Shown here: positions 16,034-24,713 of the stretch, piece by piece
How the letters are laid out: every line of letters starts with the position of its first letter
How positions within the stretch are numbered: position 1 is the stretch's first letter
Source: Bog-950 sp046329515
GTDB lineage: Bacteria; Bacteroidota; Bacteroidia; Chitinophagales; LD1
DNA: 64,000 nucleotides
Assembly: GCA_046329515.1 (NCBI GenBank)
Contig: JAXLUM010000001.1
Span: 310,001-374,000 of the forward strand
Direction of reading: 5' to 3'
Notes under the pieces: generated by a model
The model's input: the letters and a program-made list of their open reading frames with translations, nothing else
The model's database searches: none
What the model was told of the DNA's origin: nothing
Made by a program: the position numbers and the translations under genes

Positions 16034-17128
16034 TTATTCCTTTTCCATCACATTGCTTTGATGGCGTATGCTTTCATTATGTATTTGCTGAAACAATTTT
16101 AAGAGAAACTCTTCCGTTAAGCCGCCGGTCTTTCCTTTTTCCAAAGCCCGTTTAACGATATACGCCCAACGTTCAGACTGGTGAATGGCAAGGTGATTAA
16201 GTTTTTTCAATGCGCCTATCTGCTCTGAAATTCCCATGCGTTCGCTAAGCAACTCAATTATATAATCATCAATGCGGTCAACGCGGGCGCGTAAGTCGCG
16301 CAGTGGTTGTAACTCATCTGTCGTTGTTTTAGGTTGTCGTACAATTAACGCCTCTAAAATCTCCGCCAATCTTTGCGGAGTAACCTGCTGTTTGGCATCG
16401 CTCCATGCTTTTTCAGGGTTGCGGTGTGCCTCTATCATAAGGCCGTCAAAACCCATGTCCATACCTTGTTGGGCCAGCATGTAAATCATATCTCTGCTGC
16501 CACCCATGTGCGATGGGTCAACAATTATGGGTATTTCAGGATAACGGCGGCGTAATTCAATAGGTATTTCCCACATAGGCGGGTTGCGATACGCTGTTTT
16601 TTCATACGACGAAAACCCGCGATGTATAGCCCCCAGTTTCTTTATGCCCACGGCATGTATGCGCTCTATGGCACCTAACCATAATTCAAGGTCAGGGTTA
16701 ACGGGGTTTTTAATTAATACCGGTATGTCAACCCCTTTTAATGAATCTGCAATTTCCTGTACCGCAAAAGGCGAAACTGTTGTTCGTGCGCCTATCCATA
16801 ATACATCTATCTCGGCTTTTAAAGCGGCTTCAACATGTTCAGGGTTAGCCACTTCAACCGTTACGGGCAGGCCTACTTCTTTGCCGGCGCTTTTAAGCCA
16901 GGGCAAACCTATTTCGCCAACTCCTTCAAAACTGTTAGGACGTGTTCTTGGCTTCCATATTCCGCCTCGTATTAAGTGTATTTTGTTCCCGGCATATTGC
17001 ACCAGTTGCCGTACGGTTTCAAATACCTGCTCTTCTCCTTCCACACTGCAGGGCCCTGATATTACGTAAGGCTTATTTTTTATACCGCTCCACTGTTCCA
17101 ATGGCACGATGTTGAATTTAGATGACAT
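16034..17128 (-). CDS. Bifunctional DAHP synthase (type I)/chorismate mutase (AroQ type)
   Basis: This 364-aa fusion covers two shikimate-pathway steps. Residues about 1-260 are a KDO8P/DAHP synthase barrel (PYVISGPCSVEGEEQVFE, GGIWKPRTRPNSFEGVG, KLGAIHRGFSSYEK, IIVDPSHMGGSRDMI) that joins PEP and erythrose 4-phosphate. Residues about 272-360 are an all-helical chorismate mutase (LRDLRARVDRIDDYIIELL, RMGISEQIGALKK). The Bacteroidota fusion has this order, with the mutase domain C-terminal, and it commonly confers feedback control by prephenate or aromatic amino acids. The gene is alone here, divergent from the GMC oxidoreductase, and its end lies 3 nt after the shared terminator. Confidence 0.95.
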   Translation of the reverse strand: MSSKFNIVPLEQWSGIKNKPYVISGPCSVEGEEQVFETVRQLVQYAGNKIHLIRGGIWKPRTRPNSFEGVGEIGLPWLKSAGKEVGLPVTVEVANPEHVEAALKAEIDVLWIGARTTVSPFAVQEIADSLKGVDIPVLIKNPVNPDLELWLGAIERIHAVGIKKLGAIHRGFSSYEKTAYRNPPMWEIPIELRRRYPEIPIIVDPSHMGGSRDMIYMLAQQGMDMGFDGLMIEAHRNPEKAWSDAKQQVTPQRLAEILEALIVRQPKTTTDELQPLRDLRARVDRIDDYIIELLSERMGISEQIGALKKLNHLAIHQSERWAYIVKRALEKGKTGGLTEEFLLKLFQQIHNESIRHQSNVMEKE

Positions 17129-17215
17129 GTTGCGAAATTAATGGAATACTTTACAGCTACCTTATGCAAACAAAATCATTCCTAATAGGTTTTAATAATT
17201 GTATTTTAGTTCGCT

Positions 17216-18838
17216 ATGCAGGAAGAAGTTTATGATTATATCGTTATCGGCTCAGGTTTTGGAGGCAGCGTAAGTGCTATGAGGCTGGCTGAAAAAGGAT
17301 ATTCAGTACTGGTTATAGAAAAAGGTAAACGCTGGCAACCAAAGGAGTTTCCGAAAACAGATTGGAACCTCCCAAAATACTTATGGATGCCCTTTTTGAA
17401 ATGGTTCGGCATTCAAAAGCTTACGTTTTTTAACGAGGTGTTTGTAATAAGCGGTGTTGGCGTTGGAGGCGGGTCATTGGTGTATGCCAATACCCATATG
17501 ATGCCCCGCGAAAACTTTTACACTAACAAAATCTGGTCGCATTTTAAGGATTGGAAAAATGAGCTTGCACCATACTTTGAACGGGCCAAATTTATGTTGG
17601 GCACTACCCAATATAAAAAGGACAACCCTGAAGACCTGGTATTGAAAGAGGTGGCTGCCGATATGGGTAAGGCTGATTCTTTTAAAAGCGTGGACGGTGT
17701 AGGCGTTTATTTGGGTGAAACGAATAAAGAGGTGGACCCGTACTTTAACGGCCTGGGCCCCGCCCGGCGCGGTTGTACCGAATGTGCTGCCTGCATGGTG
17801 GGCTGCCATATTGGCGCTAAAAATACACTTGATAAAAACTACCTGTGGTTTGCCGAGAATATGTTTGGCGCTACTGTTTTAGCTGAAACCCTGGTTGAAA
17901 AAATTGAACACATAAACGGAGAATATCACATACATACTAAAAGTTCTACTTCGTGGTTTTCAGCAAACCGCAAAACATATCGTTCAAAAGGTCTTATTGT
18001 TAGTGGCGGTGTATTGGGTACTGTAGATTTATTATTGAAGCAGAAATACATTCATAAAACGCTGCCTAATCTTTCCGACAAATTGGGTGAAAATATTCTT
18101 ACCAATTCCGAAATGTTGAGCGGGGTAGGAGGGGCAGACAGAAAGCTGAATCACGGTCTTGCTATATCCCGTATTTTTTCGCCTGATGAAAACACACAAA
18201 TCGAAATCTGCAAATTTCCTGATGGTAGCGGAGCCATGATGCACCTCGGCACATTAGCTGTTGGCCCCGGCTCGCCGCCTGTTCGTACGGTTAAGTTAAT
18301 CGGCGCTTTACTTACCAAGCCAATAACCTTCCTGAAATTATTCTTTACCAAAGCGCCATCCGATAAGGGAGTTATCTTCCTTATTATGCAAACGCTTGAA
18401 AACAGTATGCGCATCCGTTTACGTCGGGGAATATTTGGCACAAGTATGAGCATGATTAACGATAGCAATGAACGCGTGCCAACCTATATTCCTGTTGGGC
18501 AGGAGGCGCTCTATCGCTATGCAAAAAAGGTAAATGGCATCCCCATGAACGCGCTTACGGAAATCACTATGGGTCTTGCCTCAACAGCACATATATTAGG
18601 CGGCTGCCCAATGGGTAAAACTGCTGCTGATGGGGTAGTGGATGATTACTTCCGTGTTCATGGTTATCCTAATATGTATATCCTCGATGGTTCCATAATG
18701 CCTTGTAATCTGGGGGTTAACCCGTCACTCACAATTACCACCTTTGCTGAGTACGCTATGGACCATATACCTGCAAAAGAGAACAACACCGTTAAATCAC
18801 TAAAACAACGGATGAGCGAAGTGCCTGTAATTGCTTAA
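17216..18838 (+). CDS. GMC family FAD oxidoreductase (cholesterol oxidase-like)
   Basis: This 540-aa flavoprotein begins YDYIVIGSGFGGSVSAMRLAE, a Rossmann FAD site, with VSGVG-type GMC motifs (ISGVGVGGGSLVYAN) and a C-terminal GMC block (STAHILGGCPMG, LDGSIMPCNLGVNPSLTIT) that contains the likely catalytic His and Asn. A four-cysteine cluster CX2CX2CX3C at C187, C190, C193 and C197 (CTECAACMVGCHIGAKNTL) resembles that of mycobacterial cholesterol oxidase-like enzymes and could hold an Fe-S centre. There is no signal peptide. An AraC regulator gene starts 10 nt after its stop, so the two are likely co-expressed. The substrate, a sterol or other alcohol, is unproven. Confidence 0.88.
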   Translation: MQEEVYDYIVIGSGFGGSVSAMRLAEKGYSVLVIEKGKRWQPKEFPKTDWNLPKYLWMPFLKWFGIQKLTFFNEVFVISGVGVGGGSLVYANTHMMPRENFYTNKIWSHFKDWKNELAPYFERAKFMLGTTQYKKDNPEDLVLKEVAADMGKADSFKSVDGVGVYLGETNKEVDPYFNGLGPARRGCTECAACMVGCHIGAKNTLDKNYLWFAENMFGATVLAETLVEKIEHINGEYHIHTKSSTSWFSANRKTYRSKGLIVSGGVLGTVDLLLKQKYIHKTLPNLSDKLGENILTNSEMLSGVGGADRKLNHGLAISRIFSPDENTQIEICKFPDGSGAMMHLGTLAVGPGSPPVRTVKLIGALLTKPITFLKLFFTKAPSDKGVIFLIMQTLENSMRIRLRRGIFGTSMSMINDSNERVPTYIPVGQEALYRYAKKVNGIPMNALTEITMGLASTAHILGGCPMGKTAADGVVDDYFRVHGYPNMYILDGSIMPCNLGVNPSLTITTFAEYAMDHIPAKENNTVKSLKQRMSEVPVIA

Positions 18839-18848
18839 ATTCATTGGC

Positions 18849-19700
18849 ATGAAGCAGATACCGCTGCATAAGCTTGACACAGAATTAAGGCAGCCGAAAT
18901 TTGAGGTAGCGCTTTGGAAAAAAGCTGTTTCACGCTATGATGTTTCCCTGCCCCACCGGCATAATTATTACGAGGTATTGGTTTTTTTAAAAGGTGGCGG
19001 CAGTCACGAAATTGATTTTACCGCCTATCCTATCAAATCAAATTCACTGCATTTTGTTTCAGCTAACCAGGTGCACGTAGTAAAACGGCTACCCAAAAGT
19101 GAAGGGTTCAGTTTGTTGTTTGCTGAAGAGTTTCTGGGTGCCAATTTTCAATTGCGCGATTTAGAATTTTATAAACCCGGTACGGAACGTGCGTTGAATA
19201 TTTCTTCTTCTGAGTTTAAGTTGTTCAAAAACCTGTTGGATGAAATTCATAAGGAGTATTTTTCAGAAAACAATCGAAAACGCGAGGTATTGCAGTCATT
19301 AATGCAGGTATTGCTTATCCGTGCCCAGCGCTATTACGAACAACTGAATAGTACCGCTTTGCCCGCTGCTCAAAACCGCTCTCAATTTTCAGCTAAGCTG
19401 GAGCAGTTGATAGAAAAGAACTATCACCTGCACTGGCGTGCAGGCGATTATGCCCGGGCTTTAAATGTCAGCCTCATTCATTTGAATAACTTATGTAAGC
19501 AACATTTTTCTAAAAGTACCGAAGCCCTGTTGCAGGAGCGTTTAATGCTGGAGATTAAACGTGCTTTGGTTTATTCCAATAAAGCGGTTAAGGAGATTTG
19601 TTTTGAATTGAACTTTGAAGACCCTGCTTACTTTGTCCGCTTCTTTAAAAAGCATGCGGGCGTAACTCCGCTGGAGTACCGCAAAAGTGTGCAGCATTAA
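18849..19700 (+). CDS. AraC family transcriptional regulator with N-terminal cupin
   Basis: This 283-aa regulator has an AraC-type cupin sensor (LPHRHNYYEVLVFLKGGGSHEIDF, then NSLHFVSANQVHVV) and a C-terminal double HTH (HWRAGDYARALNVSLIHLNNLCKQHF, then KEICFELNFEDPAYFVRFFKKHAGVTPLEYR, quoted here only as landmarks of the family). The ATG at 18849 is preferred to an in-frame TTG at 18831 that overlaps the GMC gene. It sits 10 nt after the GMC oxidoreductase and may control it in response to a small lipophilic ligand (inference). Its stop overlaps the convergent histidine kinase stop by 4 nt. Confidence 0.92.
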   Translation: MKQIPLHKLDTELRQPKFEVALWKKAVSRYDVSLPHRHNYYEVLVFLKGGGSHEIDFTAYPIKSNSLHFVSANQVHVVKRLPKSEGFSLLFAEEFLGANFQLRDLEFYKPGTERALNISSSEFKLFKNLLDEIHKEYFSENNRKREVLQSLMQVLLIRAQRYYEQLNSTALPAAQNRSQFSAKLEQLIEKNYHLHWRAGDYARALNVSLIHLNNLCKQHFSKSTEALLQERLMLEIKRALVYSNKAVKEICFELNFEDPAYFVRFFKKHAGVTPLEYRKSVQH

Positions 19701-21328
19701 CTCTTACAGCGTGGTAACGAGAAATAAAACTTGGAGCCTTTATTTGCGGTGCTGTCAATCCATATTTTACCGCCGTGGCGTTCAATAATCTTCTTGCAGG
19801 TAGAAAGGCCCAAGCCTGTACCGGGGTACTCTGCCTTAGTGTGCAAACGGTGGAATGGTTCGAAAATCCGTTGCTGGTGTTTGGGGTCTATACCAATGCC
19901 GTTGTCCGCAAAGCAATAAATTACTTCACCCTCTTTCTTCTCGCAACTGATGGAAATTGTGGGCGCGCCTGAATTGTTATACTTTATAGCATTCAAAATA
20001 AGGTTTTGAATAACCAATAACATCAGGTTTCGGTCCACCTCGGCTTCACATAACTCTTCCACTTCTACAACTGCATTTTTTTCCTGCAGCTCAAGTTGAA
20101 CACTTCGTGTAACCTCGTTTACCAATTCCTTCATTGATATACGGGTTCGGTTTAACTCAGTTCGCGTAATGCGCGAATAGGACAGAAGGTCTTTAATCAG
20201 TTGCGATAAATTAATGGCCCCCTTATTGGCAAACTCAATGTATTCATCTGCCTCTGCATCTAACTTACCGCTATACTTCCTCTTTAATAATTGCATGTAG
20301 TTCGCAATCATACGTAACGGCTCCTGCATATCGTGCGACGAAACAAAGGCGAATGTTTCCAGATCTGCATTACTTCTCTCCAGTTCGTGAGTGCGCTCTT
20401 CCAACTGTAGTTGATAGTTTTTGCTTCTACGTATATCGCGGGTTTGGCTCAACACAACGCCCGTTTCCCCATCCTCACTTTGTAAAGGCACAAAAATAGT
20501 TTCAATCCAAATGTAGGTTCCGTTTTTATGGCGCAACCTGTATTGTATAGGATGTTGTATAGAGTGATGATTCGGTACTTTAAGATTTAAGGCCCGTATA
20601 ATGTATTTATCATCGGGGTGGGTTATTTCATATGGCTTACGGCCTATAAGTTCTTCGGGCTCATAACCAAACAATCTTTTTATAGAGGGGCTGGCAAATT
20701 CCAGTGTACCATCAGCGCTGTGCACACAAATTAAATCAAAAGAATGCTCGGCCAGTAAGCGATATTTCTGTTCACTGTCCATTAATCGCTCTTCAATGGC
20801 AAAACGGTAACGTATTAAAATGTATTGGGCTAATGCAGCTAAAACAAAAGTGGCGTAAAAGTCAAACCCGGCCTGCCTGCTTCCTTCCGTTAATAAAGCA
20901 ACAGCAATCAGGAAACTGTTTATTATACCTGTATGTAAAAAGTAAGATTTCTGTGAACGGAAGAACCATCCTGAAATAGTGTAAACAACTATAAATTGGT
21001 AAGCATACTGCTGGCTGAAAGCTGTGCCGTGCAGTATATAAATATTACCTATGTTAAGCAGGTAAATAAGGGAGTAAGCAAATTCCTTGTAGTATTTTCT
21101 GGTTTTAGGTGCCAGGGTAAGCACCGTATACAGAAAGAAGGCATAAATAGCATCAATCCAGTTAACGGCATGGTGGCTTACGGGCCCGCTCATCGGTTCG
21201 TTTTCCGCAAGCATAGCAAAGGCAGCAAATCCCAGGGCAGCCACCAGCAACAGATAACGTGCAGTGGTTATTTCATCCTGTATAAGTTCTGATGAGCGCC
21301 TGTAAAGTCGTTGAAAAATGCCGTCCAT
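19697..21328 (-). CDS. PAS domain sensor histidine kinase with six membrane helices
   Basis: This 543-aa kinase has about six N-terminal membrane helices (residues ~25-175), one PAS domain (~185-300, with YRLLAEHSFDLICVHSADG and PAC-like GTYIWIETIFVPL), a short coiled linker, and a HisKA domain with the phospho-accepting H332 in VSSHDMQEPLRMI. The HATPase part shows QNLILNAIKYN (N box), DNGIGID (G1) and GTGLGL (G2). It should sense a membrane or cytoplasmic signal and phosphorylate an unlinked response regulator, as none is adjacent. The motif set resembles phytochrome-type HisKA kinases common in Bacteroidota. Confidence 0.93.
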   Translation of the reverse strand: MDGIFQRLYRRSSELIQDEITTARYLLLVAALGFAAFAMLAENEPMSGPVSHHAVNWIDAIYAFFLYTVLTLAPKTRKYYKEFAYSLIYLLNIGNIYILHGTAFSQQYAYQFIVVYTISGWFFRSQKSYFLHTGIINSFLIAVALLTEGSRQAGFDFYATFVLAALAQYILIRYRFAIEERLMDSEQKYRLLAEHSFDLICVHSADGTLEFASPSIKRLFGYEPEELIGRKPYEITHPDDKYIIRALNLKVPNHHSIQHPIQYRLRHKNGTYIWIETIFVPLQSEDGETGVVLSQTRDIRRSKNYQLQLEERTHELERSNADLETFAFVSSHDMQEPLRMIANYMQLLKRKYSGKLDAEADEYIEFANKGAINLSQLIKDLLSYSRITRTELNRTRISMKELVNEVTRSVQLELQEKNAVVEVEELCEAEVDRNLMLLVIQNLILNAIKYNNSGAPTISISCEKKEGEVIYCFADNGIGIDPKHQQRIFEPFHRLHTKAEYPGTGLGLSTCKKIIERHGGKIWIDSTANKGSKFYFSLPRCKS

Positions 21329-21377
21329 TTTCTGCTATGAATATAATACGGCAATCAGGTAAAAGAAGTTGACCGGC

Positions 21378-21695
21378 TTAATATTTATCCATGCTTGGGT
21401 CAATATCATTGGCCCATGCGGTTATGCCGCCCTTTAGGTTATATAAATTGCTTAGCTGCAATTCCTGTTCAAGGTAGTTGCATATCTGGCCGCTACGGTT
21501 GCCGCTACGGCAATAAATTACCACTGGCTTATCTCTGGCAATCTTATCCATTGATGAAGGTATTTCGCCCATTGGTATCTTATCGCCTCCTATGTCGGCC
21601 ATTTCATATTCATAGGGTTCGCGTACGTCAATCAGCTGAAAATTTTCTTTGGCATCCAGCATAGCCTTTAACTCCTGAACTGTTTTCTCTTTCAT
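21378..21695 (-). CDS. Rhodanese-like domain protein
   Basis: This 105-aa single-domain rhodanese has the substrate-loop motif LIDVREPYEYE and the active-site loop YCRSGNRSG with C62, which would carry a persulfide. The family moves sulfane sulfur between donors and acceptors. The gene starts 11 nt after the cysN stop, at the end of the sulfate activation operon, which points to a role in sulfur handling during assimilation or thiol modification. It is cytoplasmic by lack of a signal peptide. The precise acceptor is unknown. Confidence 0.9.
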   Translation of the reverse strand: MKEKTVQELKAMLDAKENFQLIDVREPYEYEMADIGGDKIPMGEIPSSMDKIARDKPVVIYCRSGNRSGQICNYLEQELQLSNLYNLKGGITAWANDIDPSMDKY

Positions 21696-21706
21696 ATGAA
21701 TGGAAT

Positions 21707-23026
21707 TTAATCAATTATCATACATGCACCAACTGTAACGTTGGTAGCCTCATCAATTAAAATAAAACTGCCGGTATCGCGGTTTTTGGTGTAGCTGTCA
21801 AAAAATAAAGGTGCGGTGGTTCTTAACGAAATACGCCCTACATCATTCATGCTTATTACAGGGGTTTCAGTAATGCGGTGCAGGGTATTTATGTCCAGTT
21901 TATACTTAATATCTTTTACCACAGCGCGCACATCCTTACTGGTATGTTTTAATGCATATTTACCGTTTAGCTGTAACGGTTTTTCACCCATCCAGCAAAT
22001 CATAGCATCAATATCCTGCGATTGCTGCGGTACGTTCCCTTCACGCACCAGCATATCGCCGCGCGAAATGTCAATATCATCCTCCAGCGTAACGGTTACA
22101 GAAAGTGGGGCAAATGCCTGAGCCAGTTGTTGACCATCCAACTCAACGGTTTTTACTTTGGTAGTAAAGCCTGAAGGCATTACCATTATTTTATCGCCGG
22201 GTCGTATTACGCCGCTTGATAAGCGGCCTGCATAGCCACGGTAATCGTGAAACTCATCAGAGTAGGGGCGCACCACATACTGCACCGGAAAGCGCATGTC
22301 AATATGGTTAATATCACTGGCTATGTGAATATTCTCCAGCAAATACATCAGCGTTACGCCTTCATACCACTTCATTTTATCAGAACGGTGTACCACGTTG
22401 TCGCCATTAAGGGCTGATATCGGCAGAAAGTGAATGTCAACTGTTTTCAGGCGGGTAGCAAATTCCCGGTATTCATCCACAATGCGGTCAAACACTTTGC
22501 GGTCATAGTCCACCAAATCCATTTTGTTGATGCAAAGGGCTATGTGTGGTATGCCTAATAAGGAAGCGATAATAGAATGCCGCTTGGTTTGTTCTACAAT
22601 TCCCTGGCGTGCATCAACCAATATAATAGCAAGGTTGGCCGTTGAAGCACCGGTAACCATGTTGCGGGTATATTGAATATGCCCCGGTGTATCAGCAATA
22701 ATAAACTTGCGTTTAGGAGTGCTGAAGTAACGGTAAGCCACGTCAATAGTAATGCCCTGTTCGCGTTCAGCACGCAGGCCATCCGTTAACAGCGCAAGGT
22801 TAACAATACTTTCACCCCTTCTTTCTGAAGTGGCCTTTATGTTTTCATACTGGTCTTCAAATATTGATTTGCTGTCGTACAACAATCGTCCTATTAAGGT
22901 TGATTTGCCATCGTCAACACTACCGGCGGTAGTAAAACGCAACAATTCCATATTCAAATAGCTTTTACTATCGAATTTTTCAGTGGTGTTGCCTTGAGTA
23001 TATGTGCCGTTTTCGCTCATGTTCAT
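21707..23026 (-). CDS. cysN: Sulfate adenylyltransferase subunit 1 (GTPase)
   Basis: This 439-aa GTPase subunit drives ATP sulfurylase, which makes adenosine 5'-phosphosulfate from ATP and sulfate. It has the translation-factor type GTP sites: G1 TAGSVDDGKSTL, G3 DTPGHIQYTRNM and G4 CINKMDL, with EREQGITIDVAYRYF as switch I. Domains II and III (EF-Tu-like barrels) follow. The length is close to the short single-function CysN of Bacteroidota; there is no fused CysC, which is encoded separately upstream. It lies 17 nt after cysD and 11 nt before the rhodanese gene. Confidence 0.97.
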   Translation of the reverse strand: MNMSENGTYTQGNTTEKFDSKSYLNMELLRFTTAGSVDDGKSTLIGRLLYDSKSIFEDQYENIKATSERRGESIVNLALLTDGLRAEREQGITIDVAYRYFSTPKRKFIIADTPGHIQYTRNMVTGASTANLAIILVDARQGIVEQTKRHSIIASLLGIPHIALCINKMDLVDYDRKVFDRIVDEYREFATRLKTVDIHFLPISALNGDNVVHRSDKMKWYEGVTLMYLLENIHIASDINHIDMRFPVQYVVRPYSDEFHDYRGYAGRLSSGVIRPGDKIMVMPSGFTTKVKTVELDGQQLAQAFAPLSVTVTLEDDIDISRGDMLVREGNVPQQSQDIDAMICWMGEKPLQLNGKYALKHTSKDVRAVVKDIKYKLDINTLHRITETPVISMNDVGRISLRTTAPLFFDSYTKNRDTGSFILIDEATNVTVGACMIID

Positions 23027-23043
23027 TCCTGTTCAAAATTCAT

Positions 23044-23946
23044 TTAGAAGTAGCCTTCTTTTTTTCTGTCTTCCATGCTGGTTTCGCTACGCTTATCATC
23101 GGCGCGGCCACCGCGTTCAGTTGTTCTTGAAGCGGCCACTTCCTGTATAATATCATCTAAACTTGCTGCCGTTGAAAACGTAGCTCCTGTTGATGTTATG
23201 TCGCCAATAGTTCTAAAACGCACAATATGTTCCTCGGCAGTTTCAGTCGGCTTCATAGGTATAAAGGGGCTTTCAGCCAGCCAAACGCCATCGCGGTTAA
23301 ATACTTTCCTCTTGTGGCTAAAGTACAAGCTAGGCATTTCAATGCCTTCCATAGCTAAATATTGCCATACATCTAGCTCCGTCCAGTTGGAAATTGGAAA
23401 CACTCTGAAGTGTTCGCCTTGGTGCATTTTACCATTGAATAAATTCCACAACTCCGGGCGTTGGTTCTTCGGGTCCCATTGGCCAAACTCATCACGGTGA
23501 GAAAAGAAACGTTCCTTCGCACGGGCTTTTTCTTCATCTCTTCGGGCACCGCCCATGCAGGCGTCAAACTTATATTTCTCTATAGTGTCAAGCAGGGTAG
23601 TGGTTTGCAGGCGTATTCTTGAGGCGTTGTAGCCCTTCTCTTCAGCAACCCTGCCGTTATCTATGGACTCCTGCACTGAGCCAACTATTAATTTAACACC
23701 CAGTTTTTTTACAAGGGCATCACGGTAGTCCAGCGTTTCCTGAAAGTTGTGCCCTGTATCAATATGCACTAATGGAAATGGGATAGCCGCAGGATAAAAC
23801 GCTTTTTTGGCCAAGTAGGTTACCAGTATGGAATCCTTACCACCGCTAAACAAAATAGCAGGGTTTTGAAACTGGGCAGCAACTTCACGCAGCACGAAAA
23901 TAGATTCGGCCTCCAGCGTTTTAAGGTGATTTAAAGTATAAGACAT
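23044..23946 (-). CDS. cysD: Sulfate adenylyltransferase subunit 2
   Basis: This 300-aa PP-loop ATPase is the catalytic ATP sulfurylase subunit. The PP-loop FSGGKDSILVTYLAKKA is near the N-terminus, followed by family signatures VHIDTGHNFQETLDYRD, GGARRDEEKARAKER and FPISNWTELDVWQYL. It ends in the usual arginine-rich tail (TTERGGRADDKRSETSMEDRKKEGYF region). It works as a heterodimer with CysN. It starts 10 nt after cysC and stops 17 nt before cysN, so the order cysC-cysD-cysN is one operon. Confidence 0.97.
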   Translation of the reverse strand: MSYTLNHLKTLEAESIFVLREVAAQFQNPAILFSGGKDSILVTYLAKKAFYPAAIPFPLVHIDTGHNFQETLDYRDALVKKLGVKLIVGSVQESIDNGRVAEEKGYNASRIRLQTTTLLDTIEKYKFDACMGGARRDEEKARAKERFFSHRDEFGQWDPKNQRPELWNLFNGKMHQGEHFRVFPISNWTELDVWQYLAMEGIEMPSLYFSHKRKVFNRDGVWLAESPFIPMKPTETAEEHIVRFRTIGDITSTGATFSTAASLDDIIQEVAASRTTERGGRADDKRSETSMEDRKKEGYF

Positions 23947-23956
23947 ATTTATTCTA

Positions 23957-24565
23957 TTAAGAAGTGCGCGAAACTAAAGGCAAGGCATAGGTTAATGCTT
24001 CGTTCACGCTCTCTTCAACACTTTTATTTTTTGTTTTCAATTCTAAATCCGGGCTCACGGGCGCTTCAAAAGGCGCGTTAATGCCGGTAAAATCTTTTAT
24101 CTCTCCTCTACGGGCTTTCGCATACAAACCTTTTACGTCCCGCTTTTCGCATTCTTCAATAGGGGTATTCACAAATACCTCCTTAAAATCCTGTGCCCCT
24201 ATTATTGCTTTGGCCTGCTGCCGTATTTCAATCGTTGGCGACACAAAACAGCAAATGGTTACTACGCCCGTATTAACAAACAACTTAGCCACCTCTGCAA
24301 TGCGCCTTATGTTCTCCTTTCGGTCTTCCTCGCTAAAGCCCAGGTTGTTGTTAATTCCTGTGCGCACATTATCGCCATCCAACACCTGCACCAAATAACC
24401 GGTTTCATGTAGCCTTTCCTCAAGGCCTTTGGCAATAGTGCTTTTACCGGAACCACTTAGCCCAGTAAACCAAAAAACAATACCTTTTTGACCCAACAAT
24501 TCTTCCTTGCTTTCGCGCGGCAATAGCTGGTTAAAAGGGTGAATATTGTCTGATTTGCTGTTCAT
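23957..24565 (-). CDS. cysC: Adenylylsulfate kinase
   Basis: This 202-aa kinase phosphorylates APS to PAPS. The P-loop WFTGLSGSGKST, the downstream VLDGDNVRTGINNNLGFS and the NTPIEECEKRDVKGLYAKARRG region are typical. It is the first gene of the cysC-cysD-cysN-rhodanese operon. PAPS serves either a PAPS reductase or sulfotransferases; neither gene, nor a sulfate transporter, is in the window. The 148-bp region upstream, shared with a divergent gene, contains the short dyad AGCCTA-N9-TAGGCT at 24592-24612, of unknown use. Confidence 0.95.
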   Translation of the reverse strand: MNSKSDNIHPFNQLLPRESKEELLGQKGIVFWFTGLSGSGKSTIAKGLEERLHETGYLVQVLDGDNVRTGINNNLGFSEEDRKENIRRIAEVAKLFVNTGVVTICCFVSPTIEIRQQAKAIIGAQDFKEVFVNTPIEECEKRDVKGLYAKARRGEIKDFTGINAPFEAPVSPDLELKTKNKSVEESVNEALTYALPLVSRTS

Positions 24566-24713
24566 GAAACGGGGCGCAAATTTAGCAATAAAGCCTACTA
24601 AATATATAGGCTAGTGGCATGTTCGTAACTGCCTGATAATCGTTGTTTTTTAACGTGGTTAAAGGTTTTTACAATCAAATAAATTGTATTTTTCATGAAC
24701 CTAAATTGCAGCT

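Noticed and set aside
24566..24713. A riboswitch upstream of cysC or the T9SS hydrolase
   Set aside because: Only short dyads are visible; no SAM, cobalamin or other known riboswitch core could be recognised by eye.
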